Source: Argyresthia goedartella
Taxonomy: Eukaryota > Arthropoda > Insecta > Lepidoptera > Argyresthiidae
Reading direction: 5' to 3'
NCBI GenBank assembly: GCA_949825045.1
Contig: OX463836.1
Location: 9,317,829 to 9,381,828, forward strand
DNA: 64,000 nucleotides
The position numbers were made by a program, and so were the translations under genes. The first letter of the stretch is position 1, and every line of letters starts with the position of its first letter. Below are positions 31,464 to 41,440 of the stretch, piece after piece. The notes beneath the pieces are model-generated. The model saw nothing but the letters and a program-made list of their open reading frames with translations, ran no database searches and was not told the origin of the DNA.

Positions 31464-34400
31464 GTCGAGCACAAGCAAAAGATAGCGGATACCGCACCCA
31501 AACAAGGTGTGATACATGACCTGTTACAACGTAGTAGTTCATTGACGCGTGTAGTACGAGTGCTCGGCTGGTTGTTACGAGTCAAAACAAAGCAGAAAAA
31601 TAGCTACTTGACACTTAACGAGCTGAGAGATGCATTGCACAGAGTTGTAAAATGGGTTCAAGAGGCAGAATTTAAAGAGGAAATCAAGAGCCTCAAGGCG
31701 ATTAAATCTGTTCCTAATAATAGTAAATTGCTAAAACTATATCCCTACATTGACGAAAATGGGGTATTAAGAGTGGGAGGACGCTTACAACAGTCTTCTT
31801 TACCTGTGGAAATGAAACATCCTGCAATTCTGCCACATACGGGTCGTTTAACTGAACTTATTATCCTACAAGCCCATCTGCAAACTTTACACGGAGGAGC
31901 CAGGCTTACCCTTGCCAAGATCAGGCAGACATTTTGGATAATAGGTGGAAACCGAGCCGTGAAGAAAGCGATAAGATTATGTGTCAAATGTCACAGATAC
32001 TCGAAAACTCAACAACTAATGGGGAATTTACCAGAAGTACGCATCACCCCATCCAGGCCATTTACTCACACTGGAGTAGATTTTACCGGCCATGTAGAGG
32101 TGAAGTTAAACAGAGGAAGGGGCGTTAAAACCAGCAAAGGTTATATTGCGATCTTCATCTGTATGGCCACCAAAGCAGTACACCTAGAACTGGTTTCAGA
32201 CTTGAGTACGCCAACTTTCATAGCAGCACTCAAGAGGCTATGTGCACGGAAAGGAGTGCCAGCCCAGGTCTACTCTGACAATGGCAGTAACTTCGTCGGT
32301 GCAGACAAAGAGCTACGACGAGAATTTAAAGCCTTTAAAACCATGATGTCGACTGAGTTCTTCGAGGAGATTAATAAACTTCAAATTCGATGGCATTTTA
32401 ACGCACCAATTTGGCCATCCGCTGGAGGATTGTGGGAGGCGGCTGTCAAGACAATGAAGCATCATCTACGCAGAGTACTTGGTGAACAAAAGCTGACGTA
32501 TGAAGAGTTCAGTACTCTCCTATGCCAAATAGAAGCCTGCATGAACAGCCGTCCTTTGTGTCCTCTTTCTGAGGATCCAGAAGATCTGGAATATTTAACA
32601 CCGGGTCATTTCTTGACTGGGAGCGCTACCCTAACCCTGCCACAAGAAGATCATACAGATGAAAGAAAAATTGACATGAGGAAAAGGTGGAGGGTCACGG
32701 AATCGAAGTCACAACACTTTTGGAAACGGTGGTCAAGCGAATATCTTCATCAGCTTCAAGAAAGATCAAAATGGCTACAGAAAAAAGAAAACTTACAGAA
32801 TGGTGATTTAGTTCTAATAAAAGAAGCCAACTTACCACCTGGAAAATGGGCAATGGGTAGAATAATTGAACAGCATCCCGGAGAAGACGGACTCGTTCGA
32901 GTAGTGACGATGAAGGCCAAGGGCGATGAAATCAAGCGCCCCATAAGCAAACTAACACCCCTCCCGATAAATAGAAGCCAACGAACAGATTTCGACGAAC
33001 TGGGAAAATCGGAGGAGTGTAAGACTAAAAACTCATCACCCGTGTTAAAACGCGGAGGAGAAGTGAGCAGCTTCCTTACCTTACTACTATTATCATTAAT
33101 ATGCCTGCCATCAATACCTGTGTCTCGAGCTGAAAACATCGATATGAAACAGTACAAGATCATCACGATTGAAGAAGACCGACCGATGTACTTCGACGAA
33201 ATCGGAAAAATACAACTAATCCACGACGAATGGAACCTACTTGTTTACTACAACTTATCTTCGTACTGGCAAGCCACGAAAGGCCTAAAAACATATATAG
33301 ATCACGTAGATCAGATGTGTGCTAAAGCAAAATCACAGACGTGTCTACTTATGACAAGACAGCTCACCCACGAAATCTACCAACTTATAGATTACAACAA
33401 TTTACTCCTGTCTCATCACCTGAACAGAAAATCAAGAGGGTACTTCAATGGAGTGGGAAACCTTGCTCGCACCCTTTTTGGAGTACTAGATGAAGATTTC
33501 GCGCAAAAATACACACAGGACATAGAAAACATGCGGTCAAATCAGAAATACCAACTACAACTGATAAAAAACCAAACAACTATAATTGAGGCAGAGGAAA
33601 ATATCGTCAAGAAAAACGAGCAATTCGTGAAAAATCAATTCCAAGTAATAAGGGATTATATTAAACAATCGGAAGAGCAAATGCGCACGACCGAAAACCG
33701 GGTCAGCAAGGTAGAAATGCTAAGTGGCGCTAACACAGCCACAATAACCGCAAGCTCCTTGATAAACAGCTTGAAGAAAACTCAAGGGATGCTCATGAAT
33801 GCGTTGACCGACATTTACAGAGGTCATCTGGACATAAATCTTTTCACCCCTGATCAACTAAGTAAACAGTTAGAACGAATTTCGAGTTCCATGCCTAAAA
33901 ATCTAGCGCTGCCTATCAAAAACCTGCAAGATGACGCCGAAGAACTCTACAAACTTATTTATGTAAGGGCGAGATTAACTCAACAGTACCTGTTATTCGA
34001 GCTTCATATACCGCTTGTAAGCGATGATGAGTACAGCCTTTATCGGTTGATACCGACCACCGTTAAAAATGGAGAAAGATATACGACGGTTACAGACACG
34101 GCGGCATACATCGCTGTAAATCTAATAAATAATACGTACATTGAATTGGAAAACCAAGATGTGTCACAGTGTATGTCAACAAAAGATTCGCTGCTGTGTC
34201 ATGAACATCACCCGATACATAACTTACAAGGAAATAACACTTCATGCGCCGCAAAACTGCTGAGTCAAAGAACGCAAGTTCTATGCGCTGCGAAACAAAT
34301 TCCGTGCTGTGATTACTGGGTTCAATTACACAACAAAAACTCATGGCTCTACAATTGTTGCGATGAGTGTCAGCTAAGAATAATATGTAAAAACCTTGCT

Positions 34401-34916
34401 ACGACAAAACACATCAGCAAGCAAGGGATCGTTGCTCTAGGTCAAGGATGTATTTTGCAACGGTCAGACATTACGATACATTCCTACAACTCATACGGAA
34501 GCAAAATGACGATGGGCTTCAACTTGAGTGTGCCTGAAATTCCAGCACCAAACTACATGGCATCTAGTAACTTCAAGAACATTTCACTACATCTTAAAGA
34601 AGAGGATCACAGCATGGAATATCAAGATATCGAAAAACAAATATCGCAACAAAAGAGGAACGAATACTGGCTGAATTTAACAAACTTATCGACGCACAGC
34701 ATTGTAAACATCGGAATTACAAGCCTCTTATCGATAGCTGTCATAATAGTCGCATTGGTTTGGTGCATAAGGAAGAAATGCATAGGTCGCCGGCCGTCCC
34801 CAAGGATCATGCAATCCCATGAAAACCAAGGATTTGAGATGACAGAGACAGTCAGGCGCCCCAATGACAAACAAACGAAGCAAGAAGTCGGAAAGTCAAG
34901 ATTCAGTTTTGACTAA
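31464..34916 (+). CDS. BEL/Pao integrase fused in frame to a baculovirus-F-like envelope region
   Basis: The frame is open from 31464 to the stop at 34914, with no early ATG needed if it is made as a continuation of pol. The integrase has an HHCC zinc knuckle (LQAHLQTLHGG...CVKCH, about 31870-31995), a catalytic core with D in GVDFTG, D in YSDNGSNF and E in GGLWEAAV, and a C-terminal block (PPGKWAMGRI). The envelope-like part begins near 33060. It has a hydrophobic signal-like segment (33065-33125), a furin-like RKSR site followed by a Gly-rich hydrophobic stretch (about 33428-33500), and long coiled-coil helices. A Cys-rich ectodomain follows, then a C-terminal membrane anchor (about 34695-34765) and a basic cytoplasmic tail. 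This layout matches F-type envelope proteins of insect retroelements and baculoviruses. It is an endogenous copy; infectivity is not implied. Confidence 0.85.
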   Translation, partial: VEHKQKIADTAPKQGVIHDLLQRSSSLTRVVRVLGWLLRVKTKQKNSYLTLNELRDALHRVVKWVQEAEFKEEIKSLKAIKSVPNNSKLLKLYPYIDENGVLRVGGRLQQSSLPVEMKHPAILPHTGRLTELIILQAHLQTLHGGARLTLAKIRQTFWIIGGNRAVKKAIRLCVKCHRYSKTQQLMGNLPEVRITPSRPFTHTGVDFTGHVEVKLNRGRGVKTSKGYIAIFICMATKAVHLELVSDLSTPTFIAALKRLCARKGVPAQVYSDNGSNFVGADKELRREFKAFKTMMSTEFFEEINKLQIRWHFNAPIWPSAGGLWEAAVKTMKHHLRRVLGEQKLTYEEFSTLLCQIEACMNSRPLCPLSEDPEDLEYLTPGHFLTGSATLTLPQEDHTDERKIDMRKRWRVTESKSQHFWKRWSSEYLHQLQERSKWLQKKENLQNGDLVLIKEANLPPGKWAMGRIIEQHPGEDGLVRVVTMKAKGDEIKRPISKLTPLPINRSQRTDFDELGKSEECKTKNSSPVLKRGGEVSSFLTLLLLSLICLPSIPVSRAENIDMKQYKIITIEEDRPMYFDEIGKIQLIHDEWNLLVYYNLSSYWQATKGLKTYIDHVDQMCAKAKSQTCLLMTRQLTHEIYQLIDYNNLLLSHHLNRKSRGYFNGVGNLARTLFGVLDEDFAQKYTQDIENMRSNQKYQLQLIKNQTTIIEAEENIVKKNEQFVKNQFQVIRDYIKQSEEQMRTTENRVSKVEMLSGANTATITASSLINSLKKTQGMLMNALTDIYRGHLDINLFTPDQLSKQLERISSSMPKNLALPIKNLQDDAEELYKLIYVRARLTQQYLLFELHIPLVSDDEYSLYRLIPTTVKNGERYTTVTDTAAYIAVNLINNTYIELENQDVSQCMSTKDSLLCHEHHPIHNLQGNNTSCAAKLLSQRTQVLCAAKQIPCCDYWVQLHNKNSWLYNCCDECQLRIICKNLATTKHISKQGIVALGQGCILQRSDITIHSYNSYGSKMTMGFNLSVPEIPAPNYMASSNFKNISLHLKEEDHSMEYQDIEKQISQQKRNEYWLNLTNLSTHSIVNIGITSLLSIAVIIVALVWCIRKKCIGRRPSPRIMQSHENQGFEMTETVRRPNDKQTKQEVGKSRFSFD

Positions 34917-34987
34917 AATATTTATTAATTTACTTGCTTTGTGAGCTGTTGTGGTTTAGCACTAAGTTAACTTCTCCCTCGGGAGCA

Positions 34988-35265
34988 TGTACAAGCCAAC
35001 CTTGTACAATGCGAACGCGGCATTTATCAGCACGTTCTAATTTCTATATAATGGTATTTTAACTATTAACATATTGCAGTTCTACTTACTTATTCGCCGT
35101 AGCACCTAAATCTAAGCCACAACAGACTATTTTTAGAGTGTATTTCATTATTATAAAAGTAAAGTGTTTTCATCTATACAAGGAGACTCTTTAAACTTCC
35201 AACTGACAACTTAGCTAACCCTGAGTTGTATGTAAGGCTGTGTGGATCCCACCAAAGACCATACA
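34988..35265 (+). repeat. 3' LTR of the BEL/Pao element
   Basis: 278 bp, one mismatch to the 5' LTR (A35073). It is preceded by a short purine stretch (CGGGAGCA) that may act as the plus-strand primer. It is followed by the target duplication GGGAG. Confidence 0.95.
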
Positions 35266-35488
35266 GGGAGCCCCCTTAAATATTTCTTTTATCCTGTTTT
35301 TTAGTATTTGCTGTTATAGCGGCAACATAAATACATAATCTGTGAAAATTTCAACTCTCTAGCTAGCTAGGTTCTTGAGATACAGCCTGGTGACAGACGG
35401 ACGGACGGACGGACGGACGGACAGACAGCGGAGTCTTGGTAATAGGGTCCCGTTTGGAACCCTTCGGGTACGGAATCCTAAAAAATGG
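35266..35488 (+). mobile_element. Lepidopteran dispersed repeat, right half
   Basis: It continues the repeat cut at 26750: GGGAGCCCCCTTAAATA..., then ATACAGCCTGGTGACAGACG, a (GACG)n run (35395-35425), then GGTCCCGTTTGGAACC and GGGTACGGAATCCTAAAAAA. Non-coding. Confidence 0.75.
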
Positions 35489-35495
35489 CTAGAAA

Positions 35496-36830
35496 ATGAC
35501 TACGTTTATAGGTATTGCCTTCCTCATAGCTGGTTATTCAAATGACACCAATTGTTTGAGTGATATTGAGATCGATCCTGATTTAATTCATAAGCTTCTG
35601 GTATCGATAGACTTAAGTAAGGGTCCTGGGCCTGATCATATAGTACCGATTTTAATTTCTGAATGCGCCGATAGTTTAACTACTCCCCTAACAATTATAT
35701 TTAAAAGATCAATAAGTGAGGGTTATGTTCCTAGTATCTGGAAATCAGCATTTATAACGCCCGTTCACAAAAGTGAAAGCAGAAAGGACGTGAAAAACTA
35801 CAGACCAATATCCAAATTATGTATTTTTGCCAAACATTTTGAACGAGTACTTTATTCTTAGGTTTACTCAACTATGTCTTCCATTTTTATTCCTGAGCAG
35901 CATGGATTCCTTAAGAGAAAGTCAACTTCATCAAAGGAGATGTATTTTTCGGTACTGATTTTTGAACCATAATCATATGCGGTTTTTCTGGTAGGGAAAC
36001 GAGTATAAATAAAGCCTACGAAATTATTTATTTTATTAAAACCGCCATTCTTTATTAATTTTGAAAAAATGATTTGTATGGGTAGGATTTATAACCTGCA
36101 TCCTTTGCTTAACTTTGCAGCAAAAAAAAAAACTGTAATTCATTCAATTGTCATTTTTGACACTTTCCCCATGTTCCGAGTCACACAATAATCGATTACA
36201 GCGTCTACGATGCCATCGTTTTGTATCGCCAAAGCTAAATCGGAACGGCTTCGTAGATGATTGTGGCGTGACTCGGAACAGGGGGTTCTTGACAATGACG
36301 TGACAGAACAGTGTTGCCATAATAAATTATTGTTCTGGGTGGCTGTTTTATTTAAAATAATAATTATTTTAAAATCACAGTAAAAAAAAACGGCGGTTTT
36401 AAAAAATGATCACGATATGTATTTAAAACCTTTAAATTATATTCTTTCATATAAATACGGTTTTAACTTGGTTCATGACTATTTCGAATAAAGTACCAAC
36501 TCTTTTGGAAAAAGTACACATCTCCTTTATTAACCATACTTCATTTTCAATGTACTCTGGCGGACAGCTTGATGCTATTTTCACTGACTATAGCAAGGCA
36601 TTGATAAAATAGATTCTTTTTCTTTTTGAACAAAATTCTTTTACAAAAATTACTTTATGCCGGAATTCATGGTAATTTATTTAGGTGGTTTACTTCTTAT
36701 ATACAGAATCGATCACAAGCTGTCGTCATAAATGGTATTACTTCTGCTTGCAGAGATGTGCCCTCAGGCGTCCCTCAGGTCCCTTGTTTATTATATTTAT
36801 AAACACATAAGGTTTTGCTTTAAACACTCT
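35496..36830 (+). pseudogene. LINE-F RT fragment, interrupted by a MITE
   Basis: 35496-35861 shows KGPGPDHIVPILISECADSL and NYRPIS from an RT domain. The frame breaks at 35861. Traces then follow on both sides of the MITE: FLKRKS before it (about 35908-35925), and after it FTDYSKA (about 36578), IHGNLFRWFTSYIQNRSQAVV (36660-36730) and a damaged GVPQ motif (about 36765). All in several frames. No catalytic ADD box remains before LINE-G starts. Confidence 0.7.
35933..36528. mobile_element. MITE of 596 bp with terminal inverted repeats
   Basis: The ends are AAAGGAGATGT... and ...ACATCTCCTTT (exact over 11 bp, with further similarity inward, for example TTTTTC and GGTACT). Inner AAAACCGCC (36040) and GGCGGTTTT (36392) form a second inverted pair. 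A third palindrome (GTTCCGAGTCAC at 36173-36184, GTGACTCGGAAC at 36268-36279) sits in the middle. No protein is encoded. It splits LINE-F. Confidence 0.75.
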
Positions 36831-36839
36831 CATTTTCTT

Positions 36840-38465
36840 TTATACGCAGTCATATTTGCAAAACCGGTTTCAGTTCATACAGATGAAAAATATCATAGAA
36901 AAATGTGAGAAAACCTATCAGTCTAAAAGAGTGAAGATAACAAGAGACGTTCCACAAGGTTCTATTATGGGCCCTGTTCTGTTTATAACTTTAATTAATG
37001 ATCTCATAAATTGTATTGATAATTCTGCGCCTGAGGTAGAACTTGTTATTTTTGCAGATGACACAAACGCTCTAGCTGCGGCGGATAGCAATGACGAACT
37101 TAGTTCCATAGTTAATGCCACTCTTTCACTGTTATTCAATTGGTTTAAAAATAATAATCTCCAACTTAACTCCTCCAAAACAGGGGCAATTCTCTTTAAG
37201 ACTACAGCGAAAAATAAAGAGACTATAGATATAATCTTAATGGTGCACAAATTTCACTAGTAGAGGAAGTAAAATGTGGGTGTGCATATAGATTCACTGC
37301 TTAACTGGAACTGTGCATTAAAAGCTATAGAAGGCTTTATTAGTTCAGCTTGCTATGCCCTTAGAAGTCTACGCGATGAACTTACAAAAGATCAGTTGAA
37401 GACTGTATACTACGCACTTGTTGAATCTAAACTTAGGAACAGCATTAATGGTGGCGGAACAGTTACCAATATAACATAAAAACAGCTTTCACGATTCAGA
37501 AAAGGGCAATTAGGATAATAGTACGAGCACCACATTGGGAATCCTGTAAGCCTCACTTTGCAGAACTAGCAATATTGACAGTCCCTAGCCTGTACATATT
37601 CATAATACTATGCGACTTGAAGAAACGTCTTTACAATATAGAATCGGAAGCTGAACGAAAAGTACGTCTTAGCTCAAGAAGAAAAGACCTCGAACAGAAA
37701 TTATGTCCTCGCCTTAACATTGTGCAGCATAGTGCCCGCTATCAGGCTGTTAAATTGTTTATCTACACACGTATCATAAACAAAAACCGCACGTTACGAT
37801 CAGCATAATGTTAAACTGTGGTAAAAACTCATTTCTTATCTGAAAAATTACACATTATGACCATAATGTGTTTTTTTTTTACATATTATGACATTCAAAT
37901 TTCGAACGCCGACGCCCGCCTGCGTGCCGCTCCGCTAGTTTGTCTGTGAAGTTGGTACTGACATTCAAATTTCGAACGCCTACTACTACAGAACAAGCTA
38001 AACAACTGCAGAGCCACAATGCCGGTCAAACATGCGCTTCCTGAACACATCAAAGAAAGCTTATGATATGTGTGTAGATAAACTAGTGTATGTAACTGTA
38101 CATAATTAGGCATTAAAACTCTCGAGTGATATTATTATGAAACGAGCCGATTAATGCCCTCCATTATGTAGCAGTCACATAAACTACTATTAATAGGCTA
38201 CCAATAGAGTTAAAATTAACCACTAATTATAATAAATTTGAAACGCAATTGAGGTACTTTCTGTTGGAAAAGGGTTATTACTCACTAAACGAGTTCACGG
38301 ATGATCAAAATTGATTAATATTGATTATTTTGTAAGTGTTTGTTTGACTGAATTTTATTGATATAACATTTAGAATAGCATATTATAGTTAGTACATTAT
38401 TATTATTAGAGTAAGATTTTATTATTTTCAACACAATGTATATTGTACAGAAATAAACTAAACTG
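36840..38465 (+). pseudogene. LINE-G ORF2 fragment with 3' end
   Basis: This is a second RT of another family. VPQGSIMGPVLFITLINDL (about 36948), IFADDTNAL (catalytic ADD, about 37050), LNSSKTGAILF, then frameshifts and GVHIDSLLNWN (37276), FTIQKRAIRII (37485) and the C-terminal RLPIELKL...EKGYYSLNEFTDD (38195-38313). It ends in AATAAACTAAACTGAAACC (38452-38470). Between 37830 and 38130 is a non-coding insert with the word ACATTCAAATTTCGAACGCC twice, 70 bp apart (37891 and 37961). Inactive. Confidence 0.75.
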
Positions 38466-38579
38466 AAACCGAAACTGAAACTATCCCTTTTTTTTAATTT
38501 GGCTTCGCATACTACTTGGACATTTATTGAAAAAAAAGTATTTTCGACAGCGGAACACTTCAGCCAATTCTCCGCCGCG

Positions 38580-39146
38580 GCTTATAATTCATACATGGGT
38601 GCAATCAATCGCCCCTAGAACAAAAAGTAAACATTATTTTATGAAACCGATTATGGGAACGCTATTAAAATAAGTTGTCAGAACAACAAAGATATTGCAT
38701 TCAAACTACTAGGCACAAGTAATAAAACCGACCTGCGCATCTTGGGAATCCTGCCAATTCATAAAAATCTTCAATGACATTTCGAATTTCTACATCAGAA
38801 GGCATTTTTATAAATGTTTCAGCCAGCTTACACAACTCCAAAGTTACCCTTTGGATTATTATACAAGTAGTTGATTTGTTTGCTTTAATTGTGTGTCCCA
38901 GCATCTGCTGAAAACGGCCTGTTGCATAGAACCTTAGCGTTACTAACAGCTGCGTCATTGCATCAATTGATTTCGATCTATCAGTTGACGGAGTAAGGTT
39001 GTATCCTCGATAGTATTTCTTGGACAGCAAGTTTTTTGAGAACCGAAACTGTTCCATAAACTCATCTTCATCATATTTGTTGAAGAGAACGTCCTTGGTC
39101 TTCGCTCTTCATCTGAAGATAGCGAAGACAATGAGGTATCCGACAT
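38580..39146 (-). pseudogene. PIF/Harbinger (HARBI1-like) transposase, truncated, spliced
   Basis: From ATG 39146 the N-terminus is Ser-rich. After a frameshift near 39060 the frame shows FRFSKNLL, LLVTLRFYATGRFQ, KSTTCIIIQRV and FIKMPSD...FYELAGFPRCAG. These are the conserved N-terminal and middle blocks of HARBI1/Harbinger nucleases. A 118-nt intron (38732-38615; GTCGGT...TTCTAG) joins this in phase to GAIDCTH, which holds the first catalytic Asp. A stop follows at once (about 38590), so the rest of the DDE domain is missing. Confidence 0.8.
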
Positions 39147-39310
39147 GTTCTGAAATCAAGGTCCTCTTCCGTCCGTGTCTTGTCGAGCAGACGTGTCATC
39201 GGTTATACCTAAATAACTACTTCTAAGCCCACACCAAATACCGCCATCGTAGTATTGCATCACGAACCATTATCCGCTGCACCAAAAAGCGGCACTCAGG
39301 CGCTCGTCTG

Positions 39311-39356
39311 CTTCGGCTGCGTGGTGAGAGTTAGAACTCCCACCACGCAGCCGAAG
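39311..39356. repeat. GC-rich hairpin
   Basis: CTTCGGCTGCGTGGTG and CACCACGCAGCCGAAG are reverse complements around a short AT-containing loop. It is similar in core to the hairpin at 6386-6419 (GCGGCTGGGT). It lies just upstream of LINE-H ORF1. Confidence 0.7.
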
Positions 39357-39443
39357 AGCTCCGCCTACTAACCTTGCTTTTCTTCGGTCCTGCGACGGGC
39401 GTGTGCGTCAAGTTGGCAGATCCAGGTATAATTTCAACCTATT

Positions 39444-40140
39444 ATGTCTGAAAACGCCAAAAAAACAGCTACCATCACAGGCATTGCCTGTGACATGGCC
39501 AAATCTAGGGACGCCAAAAGACAGCGGACAGGTTCCAACGATGAAGAACAAAAGGGAGATAGATTGGCTAACTTCAAAGACGATATAAATGAACTTATAT
39601 CTACCAAAATTAAGCGCTATGGAAAGAAACATAGCTGAAATAATAAACCAAAGCACCAGTATTCGTGCCAGCAACGTCGAGATCGAAAAATCCCTTGATT
39701 TCAAGTCTAACCAGCTGAACCAAGTAGAAAAAAAATATAGTTACGCTAGAATCGGAGAGAAAAAAGATAGTTGAGTCTCTATCGTCCCTGGAACAAAAAC
39801 ACGACTTTCTTGAAAGACAACTAAAAAAATCGAGTATTGAGATTAGAAAGAACCCAATCAAAGAGAAAGAATCCAAAAAAGATCTCTTCGATTTGATTAC
39901 AAACATATTCTACTACTCTAAAGTTTGATCTCCAACCTCAAGACCTTAGTAATGTATACCTCATATACAATAAAAACAACGCAGCGCACGCGACTCTTAT
40001 AGCTGAGTTCACTAGCACCCTGATCAAAGAAAATTTCCTGTTGGCTATTAGCGAATACCACAAGCATAACAAAGACAACCACCTAAACTCATCTTCCCTT
40101 GGCGTAAGGGTACGGAAACAAGACATCTCCATTTTTGACT
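39444..40140 (+). pseudogene. LINE-H ORF1 fragment
   Basis: ATG 39444 opens a Lys-rich N-terminal region (39444-39638). It continues in other frames with a coiled-coil stretch (SIRASNVEIEKSLDFKSNQL) and an FP-like C-terminal part (YLIYNKNNAAHATLIAEF...LGVRVRKQDISIFD, stop at 40139). At least three frame changes. It is followed by KTEDYKFC...SRGNVLIRKK (40165-40230), similar to the end of LINE-C ORF1. The domain call rests on similarity to 14734-15776 and 49459-50108. Confidence 0.6.
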
Positions 40141-40312
40141 AAATTCTACCAAAAACTAAGAACATTCCGCAAAACTGAAGATTACAAATTCTGCTGAATA
40201 TCCAGAGGAAATGTCTTGATAAGAAAAAAAGGAGGGATCGACGTATATTGTGGTCAAAAACGTAGCACAACTGCAGTCATTGAAACAACCTAAGGATTTG
40301 TGACTCCTCTCA

Positions 40313-40806
40313 ATGCCTCAATGGTATCTACTATTTTTATGTTTAGTTTTTATCTCTTATTGCATGTTCATTCCAGAGATAACTTTATATAGCCAGACTA
40401 GTTACTTATGTGACCTCTCAGTCGAGTCAATTCTAAACCAGGCATTCGGTACAACCTTGTTATTAAGAACATCATCACTAATGTCAAGTATATCAATCGT
40501 CTTAACGGACACATTCGATACACCTATCTCATTTTACCAGAGCACTAACGATCCAATGTTGGCCAATCTATCGTATGACATTTTCAACCCTCTTATTACT
40601 CCTCGTGCTCGCTGATATTGAACTTATAAAAATATCGACGAAACTGTATTTTTCCATAGCTATAAAATTATCACTCCTGAGCATTGTATAGATATTCTCG
40701 GAAATACCTCAGCCCAGCTAATTGTTATAAACCAAAATATTCGCAGTGTCGAAACAAACATTGATGATTTTGTCGTTTTCCTATCCAGACTAAAACTTAA
40801 ACCAGT
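40313..40806 (+). pseudogene. LINE-H ORF2 start, truncated
   Basis: An open frame (40313-40612) of uncertain meaning precedes the start of an endonuclease-like segment (VINQNIRSVETNIDDFVVFLSRLK, about 40724-40800). The latter matches the beginning of LINE endonuclease domains. It is cut at 40806 by the RTE fragment's poly-T tract. Confidence 0.5.
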
Positions 40807-41030
40807 TTTTTTTTTTTTTCTGTTTATTTCAAATTTTTCTAAATAACATTACTTCTTCTTCAGCATTTCACCGTCCACCGTTGGACATATGCTCCCCAGT
40901 TGTCCTCCATCTTGTGCGGTCCGCGGCCATTCTCGTCCAGGATAGGCCGGCCGTGATCTTTATGTCGTCGGACCACCGTGTCGCAGGTCTTCCTACGCTT
41001 CTTTTTCCTGTGCGGGGTCTCCAGAACAAA
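40806..41030 (-). pseudogene. RTE-clade LINE C-terminal fragment
   Basis: On the minus strand, traces of the RTE C-terminus are visible across frames (an R-R-x-T-W...VVRRHKDHGRPILDE region, then WGAYVQRWT). A 3' end follows whose A-tail appears as T15 at 40808-40822. It is strongly 5'-truncated and inserted in LINE-H. Confidence 0.6.
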
Positions 41031-41440
41031 ACTAACATTACATATCAAAGTAATATACTCTAAAAACCACTGAGGTTTATCTAGGTACATTTCATTCGTG
41101 GTTGTCATGCGGTTGTACAATATAGTCGGTAGGTACTGTTAAGTAATTATAGTTCACAATCACAATGTATTTTTACGCGCGTTTATAGCCTCAAAAACAC
41201 ATAAAAACTAGCTCACATCCATCGAACCTAAGCATACCTACATGTATAGATACTATTCTATGCTGCATGCCCAAGAAAGCAACTCGATCGCTCGCTACTG
41301 TGTGTTGTGTTGTGTCACAGATTAAATAATAGTTGTTGTGTAGTTGCCCTGAGTACCGGTTCTTTTGTTCTGAGCGGTGGGGATGTTATGGGTTCTTCTT
41401 GTGTGATGATAGTTGATTGGTTTTGTTTTTATTCTATTTA
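41031..41440. other. No gene seen; LINE-C 3' flank
   Basis: Contains the likely 3' UTR of LINE-C (about 41300-41440, minus) and unassigned AT-rich DNA. Confidence 0.4.

Larger units (their letters stand above)
26751..35265 (+). mobile_element. Young BEL/Pao LTR retrotransposon with envelope-like region
   Basis: Two 278-bp LTRs (26751-27028 and 34988-35265) differ at one position (G26836 versus A35073). Each begins TGTAC and ends ATACA. A 5-bp duplication GGGAG (26746-26750 and 35266-35270) flanks the element, the length usual for BEL/Pao. Inside are a primer-binding site, a gag-protease-RT-RNase H ORF and an integrase-envelope ORF. It is 8.5 kb long. The insertion is recent by LTR identity, but the pol frame is interrupted between RNase H and integrase. 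Confidence 0.95.

Noticed and set aside
32756..33166. Minus-strand open frame across the integrase/envelope border
   Set aside because: It is a shadow of the plus-strand coding frame and has no recognisable motif.
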